Source of the DNA: Mucilaginibacter sabulilitoris
Lineage (GTDB): Bacteria; Bacteroidota; Bacteroidia; Sphingobacteriales; Sphingobacteriaceae
Length of the DNA: 64,000 nucleotides
Direction: 5' to 3'
NCBI RefSeq assembly: GCF_034262375.1
Contig: NZ_CP139558.1
Location: forward strand, 5,642,001 to 5,706,000
The notes beneath the pieces are model-generated. The model did not search any database, was not told the origin of the DNA, and saw nothing but the letters and a program-made list of their open reading frames with translations. How positions within the stretch are numbered: position 1 is the stretch's first letter; the number at the start of each line of letters is the position of its first letter. Shown here in pieces: positions 26,168 through 34,774 of this stretch. The position numbers and the translations under genes were made by a program.

Positions 26168-27334
26168 CTACTCAACATAATTTTCATCAGATATTAGTTT
26201 CAGCTCGTTTAAGGCGATTTTGAGTTGGTTAATTACCTCCCGGGGCGTTATAAACTTCATGCAAATATTATCTTCGCAACTAAGCTTTCCGCAGCCGGTA
26301 CCATGATCACATGGAACTGACTTATTTAAGAGCAAAACCTGATCTTCAAAAAAACTAAATGGTTTCCATACATTTTTATTTACTGTGCCGCTGAACAGTA
26401 CAATAACCTTTTTCTTTAATAAAGCGGCTATGTGCGAAAACCCGGAATCCAAACCTAAAAACAAGCTGCATTTTTTCAATATATAAACTGATTGAAGAAT
26501 AGAGTATTTGCCAATGCACGGAACCACGTTTGGCATTGCCGAAATGATATTATGCTGTTCAACAGACAAATCCTGATTTATGCCTACTACATAAACAGGT
26601 ATTTCTTTTGATAGCGCTTCAATTGTTTCTATGAAAAATTCAACGGGCCATTTTCTGGCCTGGGCACCTGTACCTATATGAACTACTAAAAACTGGCTCG
26701 GGAAATTCAGATCGGGAATTTCTTCATAAGGCATATCTTCCTCGTTCCAATAGTCAGATAAATGATTGGGAGGCAGCTTCAAATAATTAAAAAGGGGGTT
26801 AAACAATCCGGAAACATGCCCTTCATGTTGAAATGGCAATACAACATCTAACAAAGCCCCGCCGCCGCCAACATCATAACCAACGAACAACTTTTTACGA
26901 ACAAAAAACTTTATGAAAAAGTTATTCCTCAGGTCGCCCCTTACATCGTATATTAAATCGGTTGTTATTTTACTTAACTGATTTATATAGCTTAAATAAG
27001 ACGTCTTGTTATTCCTTGCAAAGTAAGGGGCATCTGCAATTGTTACCGAATCAACATATTTTAGCCTGCTTGCAATGGTAAAATTTTGACTGCTCACTAA
27101 TAGATTAATATGATAACCGGTAATGCTCTTCAGCACTTTTATAGCCGGCAGCATAAGTATCATATCGCCGATATGTGCAAGCTGAACAATGGTAATTTTA
27201 CTAAAATTTTGTGTGCTTAGCTTTTTATTCGATGCTTTGGGCACCGTCGTATACAGTAATCTATCAATTAGTTTAATCCTTTTTATTGTTTTCCCGGGCA
27301 TATTGGGAGAAAACCTATACTTTATTTCTTTCAT
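26168..27334 (-). CDS. Glycosyltransferase family 9 (heptosyltransferase-like)
   Basis: 388 aa. GT9 GT-B fold signatures: ITIVQLAHIGDMILMLPAIK near the N-terminus and LGLDSGFSHIAALLKKKVI in the C-terminal half, followed by LFSGTVNKNVWKPF. The C-terminus has a Cys cluster (CDHGTGCGKLSCEDNIC) seen in some GT9 proteins. It would move an ADP-heptose-type sugar to a lipid-linked or core acceptor at the inner membrane. It follows hldC after 194 bp on the same strand, and the adjacency to gmhA-hldA-hldC supports heptose as the donor sugar. Confidence 0.88.
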   Translation of the reverse strand: MKEIKYRFSPNMPGKTIKRIKLIDRLLYTTVPKASNKKLSTQNFSKITIVQLAHIGDMILMLPAIKVLKSITGYHINLLVSSQNFTIASRLKYVDSVTIADAPYFARNNKTSYLSYINQLSKITTDLIYDVRGDLRNNFFIKFFVRKKLFVGYDVGGGGALLDVVLPFQHEGHVSGLFNPLFNYLKLPPNHLSDYWNEEDMPYEEIPDLNFPSQFLVVHIGTGAQARKWPVEFFIETIEALSKEIPVYVVGINQDLSVEQHNIISAMPNVVPCIGKYSILQSVYILKKCSLFLGLDSGFSHIAALLKKKVIVLFSGTVNKNVWKPFSFFEDQVLLLNKSVPCDHGTGCGKLSCEDNICMKFITPREVINQLKIALNELKLISDENYVE

Positions 27335-27411
27335 TTCAAGGTAGTTTTCGTATCATCTGTAACTTATAGGACTTATCACAAACAGGTTTAAAAATGACTA
27401 AGGAGGATTTT

Positions 27412-27437
27412 TTCGCTTAACGAATTTTAATAAGCGT
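27412..27437 (-). promoter_or_regulatory. Hairpin in the leader of the GT9 gene
   Basis: Read on the minus strand, CGCTTA and TAAGCG form a 6-bp stem followed by AAAAAA. The flanks ACGCTT...TAAGCGAAA resemble part of the 26-nt leader element described at 55243 and 43651, but only weakly. It is not a terminator for the minus strand because no T-run follows. Confidence 0.3.
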
Positions 27438-27528
27438 TTACAGCAGTAAAGGCAGGGAATATTCGGCTATACTGTGCATGTAGCGGAACATATTTCAACG
27501 GCTAACCTGGGCAAGTTGCCTGATATAT

Positions 27529-28047
27529 TTATTTAATTAACTGATCAGGGATCTGATTCCGGATTTTTTCGATTATTGACGTGGAGGAATATCCACTTAC
27601 AAAGTCAATTGTTTTTACTTCTCCGCCATTGGCTATAACTTCCCTGGCGCCAATTATACTCTCAACCGAATAGTCTGCCCCTTTAACCAAAATATCCGGC
27701 ATAAGCTTATTTATTAAGTTAAGGGGGTCATCTTCGGTGAATACAACTACTGCATCTACAAAAAACAACGAGGCGAGCAATGCAGCCCGGCTATTTTGAT
27801 CATTAACAGGCCGGTCTTCGCCTTTAATACGTTTAACCGAACTATCGGCATTAAGCCCAACAATAAGTTTATCGCCAAGCGTAGCCGCCTTTGAAAGATA
27901 AGTAAGATGCCCGATGTGCAGTAAATCAAATACACCGTTTGTAAAAACCACCTTTTTTCCTTCGCATTGCCAATCCTGCAGGCGCAGTTTGAGTGTGCCG
28001 GCATCACTTATCTTGTTCAGTAATAATTGTTCAAGGCCAATTTCCAT
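27529..28047 (-). CDS. hldC: D-glycero-beta-D-manno-heptose-1-phosphate adenylyltransferase
   Basis: 172 aa nucleotidyltransferase. The signature GVFDLLHIGHLTYL contains the HxGH nucleotide site (His44, His47), and later blocks IVGLNADSSVKRIKGEDRPV and GADYSVESIIGAREVI match the cytidylyltransferase domain of RfaE/HldE. It activates heptose-1-phosphate with ATP to ADP-heptose. In many proteobacteria this is fused to the kinase; here the kinase is a separate gene. It lies 5 bp after gmhA. Confidence 0.92.
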   Translation of the reverse strand: MEIGLEQLLLNKISDAGTLKLRLQDWQCEGKKVVFTNGVFDLLHIGHLTYLSKAATLGDKLIVGLNADSSVKRIKGEDRPVNDQNSRAALLASLFFVDAVVVFTEDDPLNLINKLMPDILVKGADYSVESIIGAREVIANGGEVKTIDFVSGYSSTSIIEKIRNQIPDQLIK

Positions 28048-28052
28048 AGTTA

Positions 28053-28607
28053 TTAAAACAGATTATCAACGGCTTTACAAAATATATGCCCAATCAATAT
28101 GTGCATTTCCTGTATACGTGCGGTAGTATTTGAAGGCACAATGATATTCACATCACACATACCTTTCATTTTACCTCCGTCTTTACCCGTCAAGCCAATG
28201 GTTCTGCAGTTTAATTTTTGTGCCGATTGAAAAGCTTTTAAAATCCCCTCGCTATTACCACTGGTTGAAATACCTATAAACAGATCGCCGGGTTGCGCTA
28301 ATGCTTCTAATTGCCTTGAAAAAACAAAGTCATAACCGTAATCATTGGCAATAGCAGTAATTGCCGATGTATCAGTAGTTAATGCAATACCTGGTAATGG
28401 TTTACGCTCTTTAACAAAGCGGCCGGTTAATTCTGCGGCAATATGCTGGGCATCGGCAGCGCTGCCGCCGTTACCTGCAATTAATACCTTATTCCCGTTT
28501 TTGATAGTGGTACTGATAAGTTTACTGCCTGCCTCAATATCTGCAACAAGTACTTCAATAATTTTTTTTATGGTGTGGTAATGCTCATTAAGTTCTTCTA
28601 AAACCAT
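28053..28607 (-). CDS. gmhA: Sedoheptulose-7-phosphate isomerase
   Basis: 184 aa, standard length. One SIS domain with GNKVLIAGNGGSAADAQHIA, AELTGRFVKERKPLPGIALT, LFIGISTSGNSEGILKAF and MHILIGHIFCKAVD carrying the catalytic Glu/His set of GmhA. It turns sedoheptulose-7-phosphate into D-glycero-D-manno-heptose-7-phosphate, the first heptose step. It lies between hldA (72 bp upstream) and hldC (5 bp downstream). Confidence 0.95.
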   Translation of the reverse strand: MVLEELNEHYHTIKKIIEVLVADIEAGSKLISTTIKNGNKVLIAGNGGSAADAQHIAAELTGRFVKERKPLPGIALTTDTSAITAIANDYGYDFVFSRQLEALAQPGDLFIGISTSGNSEGILKAFQSAQKLNCRTIGLTGKDGGKMKGMCDVNIIVPSNTTARIQEMHILIGHIFCKAVDNLF

Positions 28608-28679
28608 TTGGGCTGATGTTAATAGTTAATAAGATTTGGTTTGATATTCAAATTGTATTTGCACTGTTTACGCGCAGTT

Positions 28680-29687
28680 TTAAAGCAATGGTTTAACTTG
28701 CTGCTTTTTGCTTTCGGCAATATCCTTTATAATTTCTGCTACAGTGGTAGTGGCGCTTCCCATGTGGCGTATTACAATAGCTGCAGCATGATTAGCCAGC
28801 TCACATGATTCTTCTAAATTTAACCCGATGCCCAAAAAATAAGCTATGGTTGCTAAAACAGTATCTCCTGCACCTGTAACATCAAAAACTTCGGTAGCTT
28901 TTACAGGCAGGGCAATTTGATCATCCTCGCTCAAAATTACCATCCCTTGTTCCGACAGGGTAACTACTAAATAATCGGCAGCAGTTTGTTCAAAAACAAC
29001 ATTGGCGGCGTGTTTTAGGCCCTCCATTGTATTGATCCTGTCTATTTTTGCAGCTTCGGCAAGTTCTTTTCTATTAGGTTTAATAATATAAGCGCCTCTG
29101 TATTTAGTAAAATCGGTACCTTTAGGATCTATGATCACCCTTTTACCGCAATCTTTGGCTGCCTCAATAATCCGCTGGGTTAAAACCGGCGAAAACAAAC
29201 CTTTGTTATAGTCAGATAAAACAACCAGATCGACCTCATTAATGCAAGCCATGATCTTATCCATCAGCGCATCTTCGATATCTAAAGGCAGTACATCTGT
29301 AACTTCTTTATCTAACCGTACCAACTGATGACTTCCGACCAGCACACGTGTTTTTACTGTAGTTGTTCTGTTATCCTCTTTAATAATAGTATCAATCTCC
29401 GTTCCTTCATCTGTTAATAACCGGATAAGCTGGTGTCCCATTCCATCATTACCAATTACTCCGGCAACAGTTACCTGTGCTCCCAGGGATACCAGGTTTT
29501 GCACTACGTTACCAGCCCCGCCCAAAGTGGTTGATTCGCTGTTTACATTAACAACAGGCACAGGTGCTTCGGGAGAAAGCCGGGTTGCGTTACCCCATAT
29601 GTAATGATCGATCATCAGATCGCCTATTACCAGAATTGTTGGTTTTTTTGTTGGTTGCTGAATATAATTTAACGTGGCTGCATTCAT
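28680..29687 (-). CDS. hldA: D-glycero-beta-D-manno-heptose-7-phosphate kinase
   Basis: 335 aa PfkB-family kinase. Typical blocks: ILVIGDLMIDHYIWGNATRL, LGGAGNVVQNLVSLGAQVTV, VVLSDYNKGLFS, and the catalytic VFDVTGAGDTVLATIAYFLG. This is the RfaE domain I without the adenylyltransferase domain, which is encoded separately by hldC. It makes heptose-1,7-bisphosphate. Phosphatase GmhB and epimerase HldD are not in this window, so the locus supplies only part of the pathway. Confidence 0.93.
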   Translation of the reverse strand: MNAATLNYIQQPTKKPTILVIGDLMIDHYIWGNATRLSPEAPVPVVNVNSESTTLGGAGNVVQNLVSLGAQVTVAGVIGNDGMGHQLIRLLTDEGTEIDTIIKEDNRTTTVKTRVLVGSHQLVRLDKEVTDVLPLDIEDALMDKIMACINEVDLVVLSDYNKGLFSPVLTQRIIEAAKDCGKRVIIDPKGTDFTKYRGAYIIKPNRKELAEAAKIDRINTMEGLKHAANVVFEQTAADYLVVTLSEQGMVILSEDDQIALPVKATEVFDVTGAGDTVLATIAYFLGIGLNLEESCELANHAAAIVIRHMGSATTTVAEIIKDIAESKKQQVKPLL

Positions 29688-29720
29688 AGGTTTTGCTTTT
29701 TATTTGTTAAGGGGATTCTG

Positions 29721-31091
29721 TTAATAAGCGTTTTCTTCTCCTTTTATAATATTGGCTACGGTCATATAAATTATTTTCAGGTCCATCCACATCGACCAGT
29801 TTTCAAGGTACCAGATATCAAATTCAACCCTCTTTTGCATCAAAATAGGATCTTTAGTTTCACCGCGGTACCCATTTACCTGGGCCCACCCGGTTATTCC
29901 TGATTTTAAAAAATGACGTACCATGTATTGGTTGATGATTTCACTGTATTCTTTTGTCATGTTCAGCGGATGCGGGCGCGGGCCTATAACACTCATATCG
30001 CCCAGCAGTACATTAAAAAACTGCGGTAATTCGTCGAGGCTTGTTTTGCGCAGGAAACGGCCGATCTTAGTAATTCGGTCATCGTCTTTGGTGGCTTGCT
30101 TATCCGTTTCATTATTCATTTTCATGCTCCTGAACTTATAGCATAAAAACGATTCATTATCCTTACCGCTTCTTAACTGTTTAAACATAACAGGCCCCGG
30201 GCTTTGTAGTTTTATAATTAACCCAATAATTGGATAAAGCCAGCTTAATAAAAATATGATCACCAATGAGCTGAATACAATATCAAATAGCCTTTTCTTA
30301 AACCTGTTTTCTACCTCTTCCAGTGGCTCGTTCCTGTTACTTAATACAGCAAACTCACCCATGTAACTCAGTTTTAAACTATCGGCCATTGAACCTGATA
30401 TATCTGGAACCAGTTTTAAACGAAGGCAATGTTTTTCTGCTTCTCTTTGCAGGAAAGCGTATTCTCCAATCCGTTCAGGCGTCAGGGATACATATATATC
30501 CTTTATTCCGCTTTTTGCCGCGTAATCTATCTGCTCCATTATGGCCGGCAAAATTTTCCCTGAATTATCCAGGTATGAATTGTTTTCCTGATTTAAAAAA
30601 CCCTCAAAAGCAAAATGATTATCACGATCCTGAAAAAAACCAGCCAATCGCAACCCCATTGAGTTTAAACCAATAACGGCAACCGGACGGGTAATCTTAA
30701 AGTGTTTTTTTAGATTACTTTCAAAAGTAGAGCCTACAAACCTTGTTGAAAGCATACCAAACAGCGTCACTCCATAAAAAATCACTAATTCACTAAATGA
30801 TATGTGATGACTTGACAACATCACATACGAGAAAAACAGGATTGTGTACAGCAGAAAGCTCTTAATTGTTAACCGGTATATATCCTCCAGTTTATGTTTT
30901 ACTTTACCGGTATAAAGGCCAAAAGTTATAGCAGCAAGTATCCATAGATAATTGGTTACTATTAATACACTCATGTCGATACCAGTTTTGGGATTAAAAA
31001 AACCGTCTACCATTAAAAATGACAGGTTGACAACTACAATATCAATAACCGACATTAGCAAATAAATCAGGTATAAGTAACGTGTTTTCAT
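29721..31091 (-). CDS. Undecaprenyl-phosphate sugar phosphotransferase (WcaJ/PglC-type initiating transferase)
   Basis: 456 aa. About four membrane helices in the first 120 residues, a CoA-binding-like middle domain (ITRPVAVIGLNSMGLRLAGF) and a C-terminal bacterial sugar transferase domain with KRLFDIVFSSLVIIFLL, YKFRSMK, RKTSLDELPQFFNVLLGDMS, VIGPRPHP and KSGITGWAQVNGYRGET. It moves a sugar-1-phosphate (often glucose or galactose) to undecaprenyl phosphate on the cytosolic face, starting each exopolysaccharide repeat unit. It has its own 269-bp leader with a hairpin and an upstream box, and is followed after 33 bp by hldA. Confidence 0.92.
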   Translation of the reverse strand: MKTRYLYLIYLLMSVIDIVVVNLSFLMVDGFFNPKTGIDMSVLIVTNYLWILAAITFGLYTGKVKHKLEDIYRLTIKSFLLYTILFFSYVMLSSHHISFSELVIFYGVTLFGMLSTRFVGSTFESNLKKHFKITRPVAVIGLNSMGLRLAGFFQDRDNHFAFEGFLNQENNSYLDNSGKILPAIMEQIDYAAKSGIKDIYVSLTPERIGEYAFLQREAEKHCLRLKLVPDISGSMADSLKLSYMGEFAVLSNRNEPLEEVENRFKKRLFDIVFSSLVIIFLLSWLYPIIGLIIKLQSPGPVMFKQLRSGKDNESFLCYKFRSMKMNNETDKQATKDDDRITKIGRFLRKTSLDELPQFFNVLLGDMSVIGPRPHPLNMTKEYSEIINQYMVRHFLKSGITGWAQVNGYRGETKDPILMQKRVEFDIWYLENWSMWMDLKIIYMTVANIIKGEENAY

Positions 31092-31133
31092 AGTGATTTG
31101 AATTAATGCATGTTATGATTTGGTTAGGGAGAA

Positions 31134-31162
31134 AACATAGTTATCTGAAGTACAACTATGTT
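31134..31162 (-). terminator. Attenuator- or terminator-like hairpin in the wcaJ-type leader
   Basis: Perfect 9-bp arms (AACATAGTT and AACTATGTT) surround an 11-nt loop. On the minus strand the second arm runs directly into TTTTC, as in a weak intrinsic terminator. It sits about 42 nt before the ATG of the WcaJ-type gene and about 200 nt after the stop of the upstream GT2 gene, so it may limit read-through unless an antiterminator is present. Confidence 0.45.
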
Positions 31163-31288
31163 GTTTATTCACAAACTGATAAAGTCTAACCCTATCATTT
31201 ATGATTGTATTAATCAATAGCTTAAATACTTAACAATAATACAATTTAACCAGCTTAAAACAGGGCGAATTAAATCAATGGGTAAATA

Positions 31289-31307
31289 ATGTATAAAAAC
31301 GAGAAAT
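31289..31307 (-). promoter_or_regulatory. Upstream box, copy before the wcaJ-type gene
   Basis: On the minus strand it reads ATTTCTCGTTTTTATACAT, one mismatch in the left half and one in the right half of the box. It points toward the WcaJ-type gene, 198 bp downstream. Confidence 0.4.
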
Positions 31308-31360
31308 AATGTACCGTTTTTGTGCACACTTGTTCAGGCATAAAAAACAGCTGATGAATG

Positions 31361-32254
31361 TTAACGGCGCTGGGCAGCCTTACCCAAATTAACCATAAAT
31401 TTTTCACGGGCAGTAATTACAGATAAATAATACCTGATATAAAATACCACTATTTTTTCTGCTAAACGCAGGTCTCTGCCTTTTTTTTGAATGAGCTTAA
31501 TACTTCTTACCGGCGGCCTGAGGTCATAAATAAAACTCATGATTGATTGGAATTTACTTTTATTGCCTGGTTTATCAAAACCAGCTTGTCCTCCGCCTAC
31601 ACGCTTTGCTTTGCTTATCAATTCGGTTATACTATGCCTAGCCGGATGATTAATTATAGCATCATCAGCATATTTAATATTAAAACCTGCATTACGGGCC
31701 CTTATTGACCATTCATAATCACCACCAGATAGCAGATTTTCTTTAAATAGGCCTATTTTATCAAAAACATGCCGATAACTAAACATATTTCCGGTAACAC
31801 CGGTACCATCCTGGTTTACATACAGATCCTGATTAAAAGCATATATTTTTTCATATAGTTCAGCTTCTGTAAGCTTTTTTGAATGATAATATAAATTGAT
31901 CCTGCCCGCTATCCGGTCACAATCACTGTTACCTTCTAAAAACTTTACTGCATTTGTTATCCAGTCTTTATCAGCAATGCAATCAGAATCTGTAAAACCT
32001 ATGATTGTTCCTTTTGACAACGCTATACCGGTATTACGTGCAGCATATGATCCGGGAATTTTTTCTGTAATTACTTTACAATTTTCGGGTATAAAAAAAC
32101 CTGCAGGAATTTTATCCTCCGTGTAGTTATTTACCACAATAATTTCAAAAAAGTTGCGATCATAGCTTTGTTCATTTAGCGAATTGAGACACAACGATAA
32201 TCTTTCCCAATCTTTATAGGTTGGGATAATTATTGATACCATTTCTTTGTTCAT
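31361..32254 (-). CDS. Glycosyltransferase family 2
   Basis: 297 aa GT-A fold enzyme. SIIIPTYKDWERLSLCLNSL starts the domain, the metal-binding DxD is GFTDSDCIADKDW, and a later block is LSGGDYEWSIRARNAGFNI. The C-terminal 60 residues are basic and amphipathic, fitting attachment to the inner membrane. It adds one sugar to the lipid-linked repeat unit; donor and linkage are unknown. It lies 48 bp after another GT2 gene. Confidence 0.9.
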   Translation of the reverse strand: MNKEMVSIIIPTYKDWERLSLCLNSLNEQSYDRNFFEIIVVNNYTEDKIPAGFFIPENCKVITEKIPGSYAARNTGIALSKGTIIGFTDSDCIADKDWITNAVKFLEGNSDCDRIAGRINLYYHSKKLTEAELYEKIYAFNQDLYVNQDGTGVTGNMFSYRHVFDKIGLFKENLLSGGDYEWSIRARNAGFNIKYADDAIINHPARHSITELISKAKRVGGGQAGFDKPGNKSKFQSIMSFIYDLRPPVRSIKLIQKKGRDLRLAEKIVVFYIRYYLSVITAREKFMVNLGKAAQRR

Positions 32255-32302
32255 AAGTTAAGGGTTTATTTAAGGCAAATTGTTTCCATAAAACAGGTGG
32301 CT

Positions 32303-33208
32303 TTACGCTGGCACTATAAGCGCCTTTAAACGTTTTAAAAACACTTTTGCATTAAGGCTCACCACCTTTGAGTATTTAACATCTAAATGATACTTACCCA
32401 TGAGTTGGTTAACATACTCAGGTATAGAAAGATAATTATTCATCAATTCGGTATATATGTAAGTATCAATAGCCCTGGCCAATTGGGGTGTAAGTTTGTT
32501 TGAAGCCCGTAGTTCATCTTTAATTTTTAGTCGCAGGCTGATGCGGTTGTCCATTATCTGTTTCAGTTTTGCCTTATTGCGGCTCTTGGAAACGGAGTTA
32601 TCCGAAAAATAAACTATTGTTTTTACTGAATCATCAACCGCTACCTTTGCGTTATTTTTTAAAAGGCGAAAAAGCAGATCATATTCCTGTGAAGAGCTAA
32701 GTGTTTCATCCCAGCCGTTAACATCAAAAAATGCCGGTTTATACCATAAATTTGAACTGGTAATACCCAGGTTTGATGTAATTAAGCCTCTCCAAACATT
32801 TTTATCTGCATGTCTGATTATTTCAACAGTCCTGTTCTTTATTTTATAAATAAGTAAACAAGCACCAGCAATTATATCGGCCCCTGTGGTAAGCGCTATA
32901 TTAAACTGCTGCTCCAGTTTATCCGGAAGCAACTCATCATCAGCATCTAAAAACTGTATCCAATCTCCTTTAGCTTTATATAAACCATAATTACGGGCGG
33001 CAGGGGCTCCTTTTTTAGGCTCGTCATAAACGAAAATCTTATCAGGAAATTCCGACTGGTATTTATTCAACAATGCTAAAGTGCCATCAGATGAATTATT
33101 GTTTACTAAAATAATTTCAATATCCTGATAAGTTTGATTTAAAACACTATCAACGCTCCGGTTTATAAAACCCTCACAATTATAGCAGGGAATAACTACT
33201 GAAATCAT
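32303..33208 (-). CDS. Glycosyltransferase family 2
   Basis: 301 aa. GT2 blocks: MISVVIPCYNCEGFINRSVD, IEIILVNNNSSDGTL, GAPAARNYGLYKAKGDW, and LDADDELLPDKLE as the DxD motif. It is 3 bp after the flippase gene and 48 bp before the next GT2. It transfers one residue of the repeat unit in the cytosol; sugar specificity cannot be read. The C-terminal half is less conserved and helical. Confidence 0.9.
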   Translation of the reverse strand: MISVVIPCYNCEGFINRSVDSVLNQTYQDIEIILVNNNSSDGTLALLNKYQSEFPDKIFVYDEPKKGAPAARNYGLYKAKGDWIQFLDADDELLPDKLEQQFNIALTTGADIIAGACLLIYKIKNRTVEIIRHADKNVWRGLITSNLGITSSNLWYKPAFFDVNGWDETLSSSQEYDLLFRLLKNNAKVAVDDSVKTIVYFSDNSVSKSRNKAKLKQIMDNRISLRLKIKDELRASNKLTPQLARAIDTYIYTELMNNYLSIPEYVNQLMGKYHLDVKYSKVVSLNAKVFLKRLKALIVPA

Positions 33209-33211
33209 TTG

Positions 33212-34702
33212 TTAATTAGCTTTATCAATTGGTGATACGGACTTTTTTCTTAAACCTGCCAGGGTGGCTTTGAGCTCGGAACCCATCATTAAATAAATCA
33301 CACCTGAATAAGCGGCACAGAGAATAAGCCCGCCTATGATATAGTTTACACCGGCAACATTTAACAGATATGCGACAGCAAAACTACAGACCGATGCAAC
33401 TATTGGAGCCTTAAGAGCTATCAAAAATTCAATTACCGATATTTTTATCGGGATGAGGTAATTGAAAGAGTATTGTGCTACCAGAACTACTACAATTTTA
33501 TTGAGTAATACAGCCCAGGAAGCACCTATTATTCCGTAATAATATATACCCAGCGCTAATGTTGGTAAAAATATCAGCGCTTTAAATATCTGCTGCTTCA
33601 TTTCAAGGCCGGGCCTACCCAGTCCTCTTAACAGGGAGGTATTACCACTTACCAAAATGTGGCACATTACCGAAACTGATAATATTTGTAACGGACCTAC
33701 CGTTTGCTGCCATTTTGCCCCAAATACGTGATTTATAAATTGACTGCCCTCTACAACAAAGAAAATCATTACCGGAAAAACAAAAATGCAGTTAAACAAT
33801 ACTACCTTGAGGTAATATTTTTTAAGCGAAACCATGTCACTTTGGTTTTTGCCATATATGGGGTACATTACATTATTGATAACAGCCATTAACCTGCCCC
33901 TGAAGGTATCAGTTAATACAAAGGCCAACGTATATACCCCTAAAGCAGAGGCACCTAAAAGTTTCCCTATTAATAAATAATCAATGTTATTATACAGGTA
34001 ATTTAAAATATTTGAACCCGTTGTATAAACGCCAAACCCAAAGACTTCTTTAAAGGCCTGTTTATCCATTATAAACGCAGGTTTCCAGCCTGTGGCTTTA
34101 AAAAATAATGGCATCGCGAAAAACACGTTCCCTACCGAGTTAAAAACCAGGGCCCAAACCCCTGCGCCCCTTAAAGCCATGATTAGCGCAATAACACCAA
34201 CTACTATATTTGAAATATTATCAATAAGCGCCAGTTTTTTGAATTTCATTTGCTTGGTAAGCTGTGCTTTATGCACCAGGTTTACAGGGCTTACCAAAAT
34301 ACCAATACTAAGTACCGGGACAATGAGTTTAAGGATAGGTTTGTCATAAAACATGGCAGCTAAGGGGCCCACTCCTAAACTCATTATAACAAATAATAAA
34401 ACAGACCAGATTACTCCCGTCCAGAATGCCGTATGGTAATGTTCATTACGTAAATGTTCATCTTTACGCTGTACCAGCGCGGCGCCCACTCCCAAATCAT
34501 TAAGGATCTGTACAAATCCGGTAAACACCGTCGCCATTCCTACCACTCCAAACTCACTTGGGAACAGGAGCTTGGCAAGTACCAACTTTAAAATAAAATT
34601 AAATGACTGATTTATAACCAGCTGGATAAAATTCCAGAATATTCCGGAAGCGACTAACTTTTTATCCGTAGTAGACGCGGTTTCAGTAAGTACACTACCC
34701 AT
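33212..34702 (-). CDS. wzx: Polysaccharide flippase (Wzx, MOP superfamily)
   Basis: 496 aa with about 14 hydrophobic segments. The opening VASGIFWNFIQLVINQSFNF and the following LAKLLFPSEFGVVGMATVF, then FGVYTTGSNILNYLYNNIDY and IGKLLGASALGVYTLAF are typical of the lipopolysaccharide/teichuronic-acid type flippases (polysaccharide synthesis domain with a C-terminal extension). It moves the undecaprenyl-linked repeat unit across the inner membrane for polymerisation. It is the natural partner of the Wzy-like gene at 38972. Confidence 0.88.
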   Translation of the reverse strand: MGSVLTETASTTDKKLVASGIFWNFIQLVINQSFNFILKLVLAKLLFPSEFGVVGMATVFTGFVQILNDLGVGAALVQRKDEHLRNEHYHTAFWTGVIWSVLLFVIMSLGVGPLAAMFYDKPILKLIVPVLSIGILVSPVNLVHKAQLTKQMKFKKLALIDNISNIVVGVIALIMALRGAGVWALVFNSVGNVFFAMPLFFKATGWKPAFIMDKQAFKEVFGFGVYTTGSNILNYLYNNIDYLLIGKLLGASALGVYTLAFVLTDTFRGRLMAVINNVMYPIYGKNQSDMVSLKKYYLKVVLFNCIFVFPVMIFFVVEGSQFINHVFGAKWQQTVGPLQILSVSVMCHILVSGNTSLLRGLGRPGLEMKQQIFKALIFLPTLALGIYYYGIIGASWAVLLNKIVVVLVAQYSFNYLIPIKISVIEFLIALKAPIVASVCSFAVAYLLNVAGVNYIIGGLILCAAYSGVIYLMMGSELKATLAGLRKKSVSPIDKAN

Positions 34703-34774
34703 TTGATTTAAAATGTTTTTTTAGATCAATAATCATATTTTTTATATAGGCTTTTTGCAGATGTTAAATCAATC

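Noticed and set aside
27412..27437. Hairpin before the GT9 gene as a third copy of the 26-nt leader element
   Set aside because: Only the stem ends (ACGCTT and TAAGCGAAA) agree; the loop and the GCGAAGC part are missing, so it is kept only as a weak feature.
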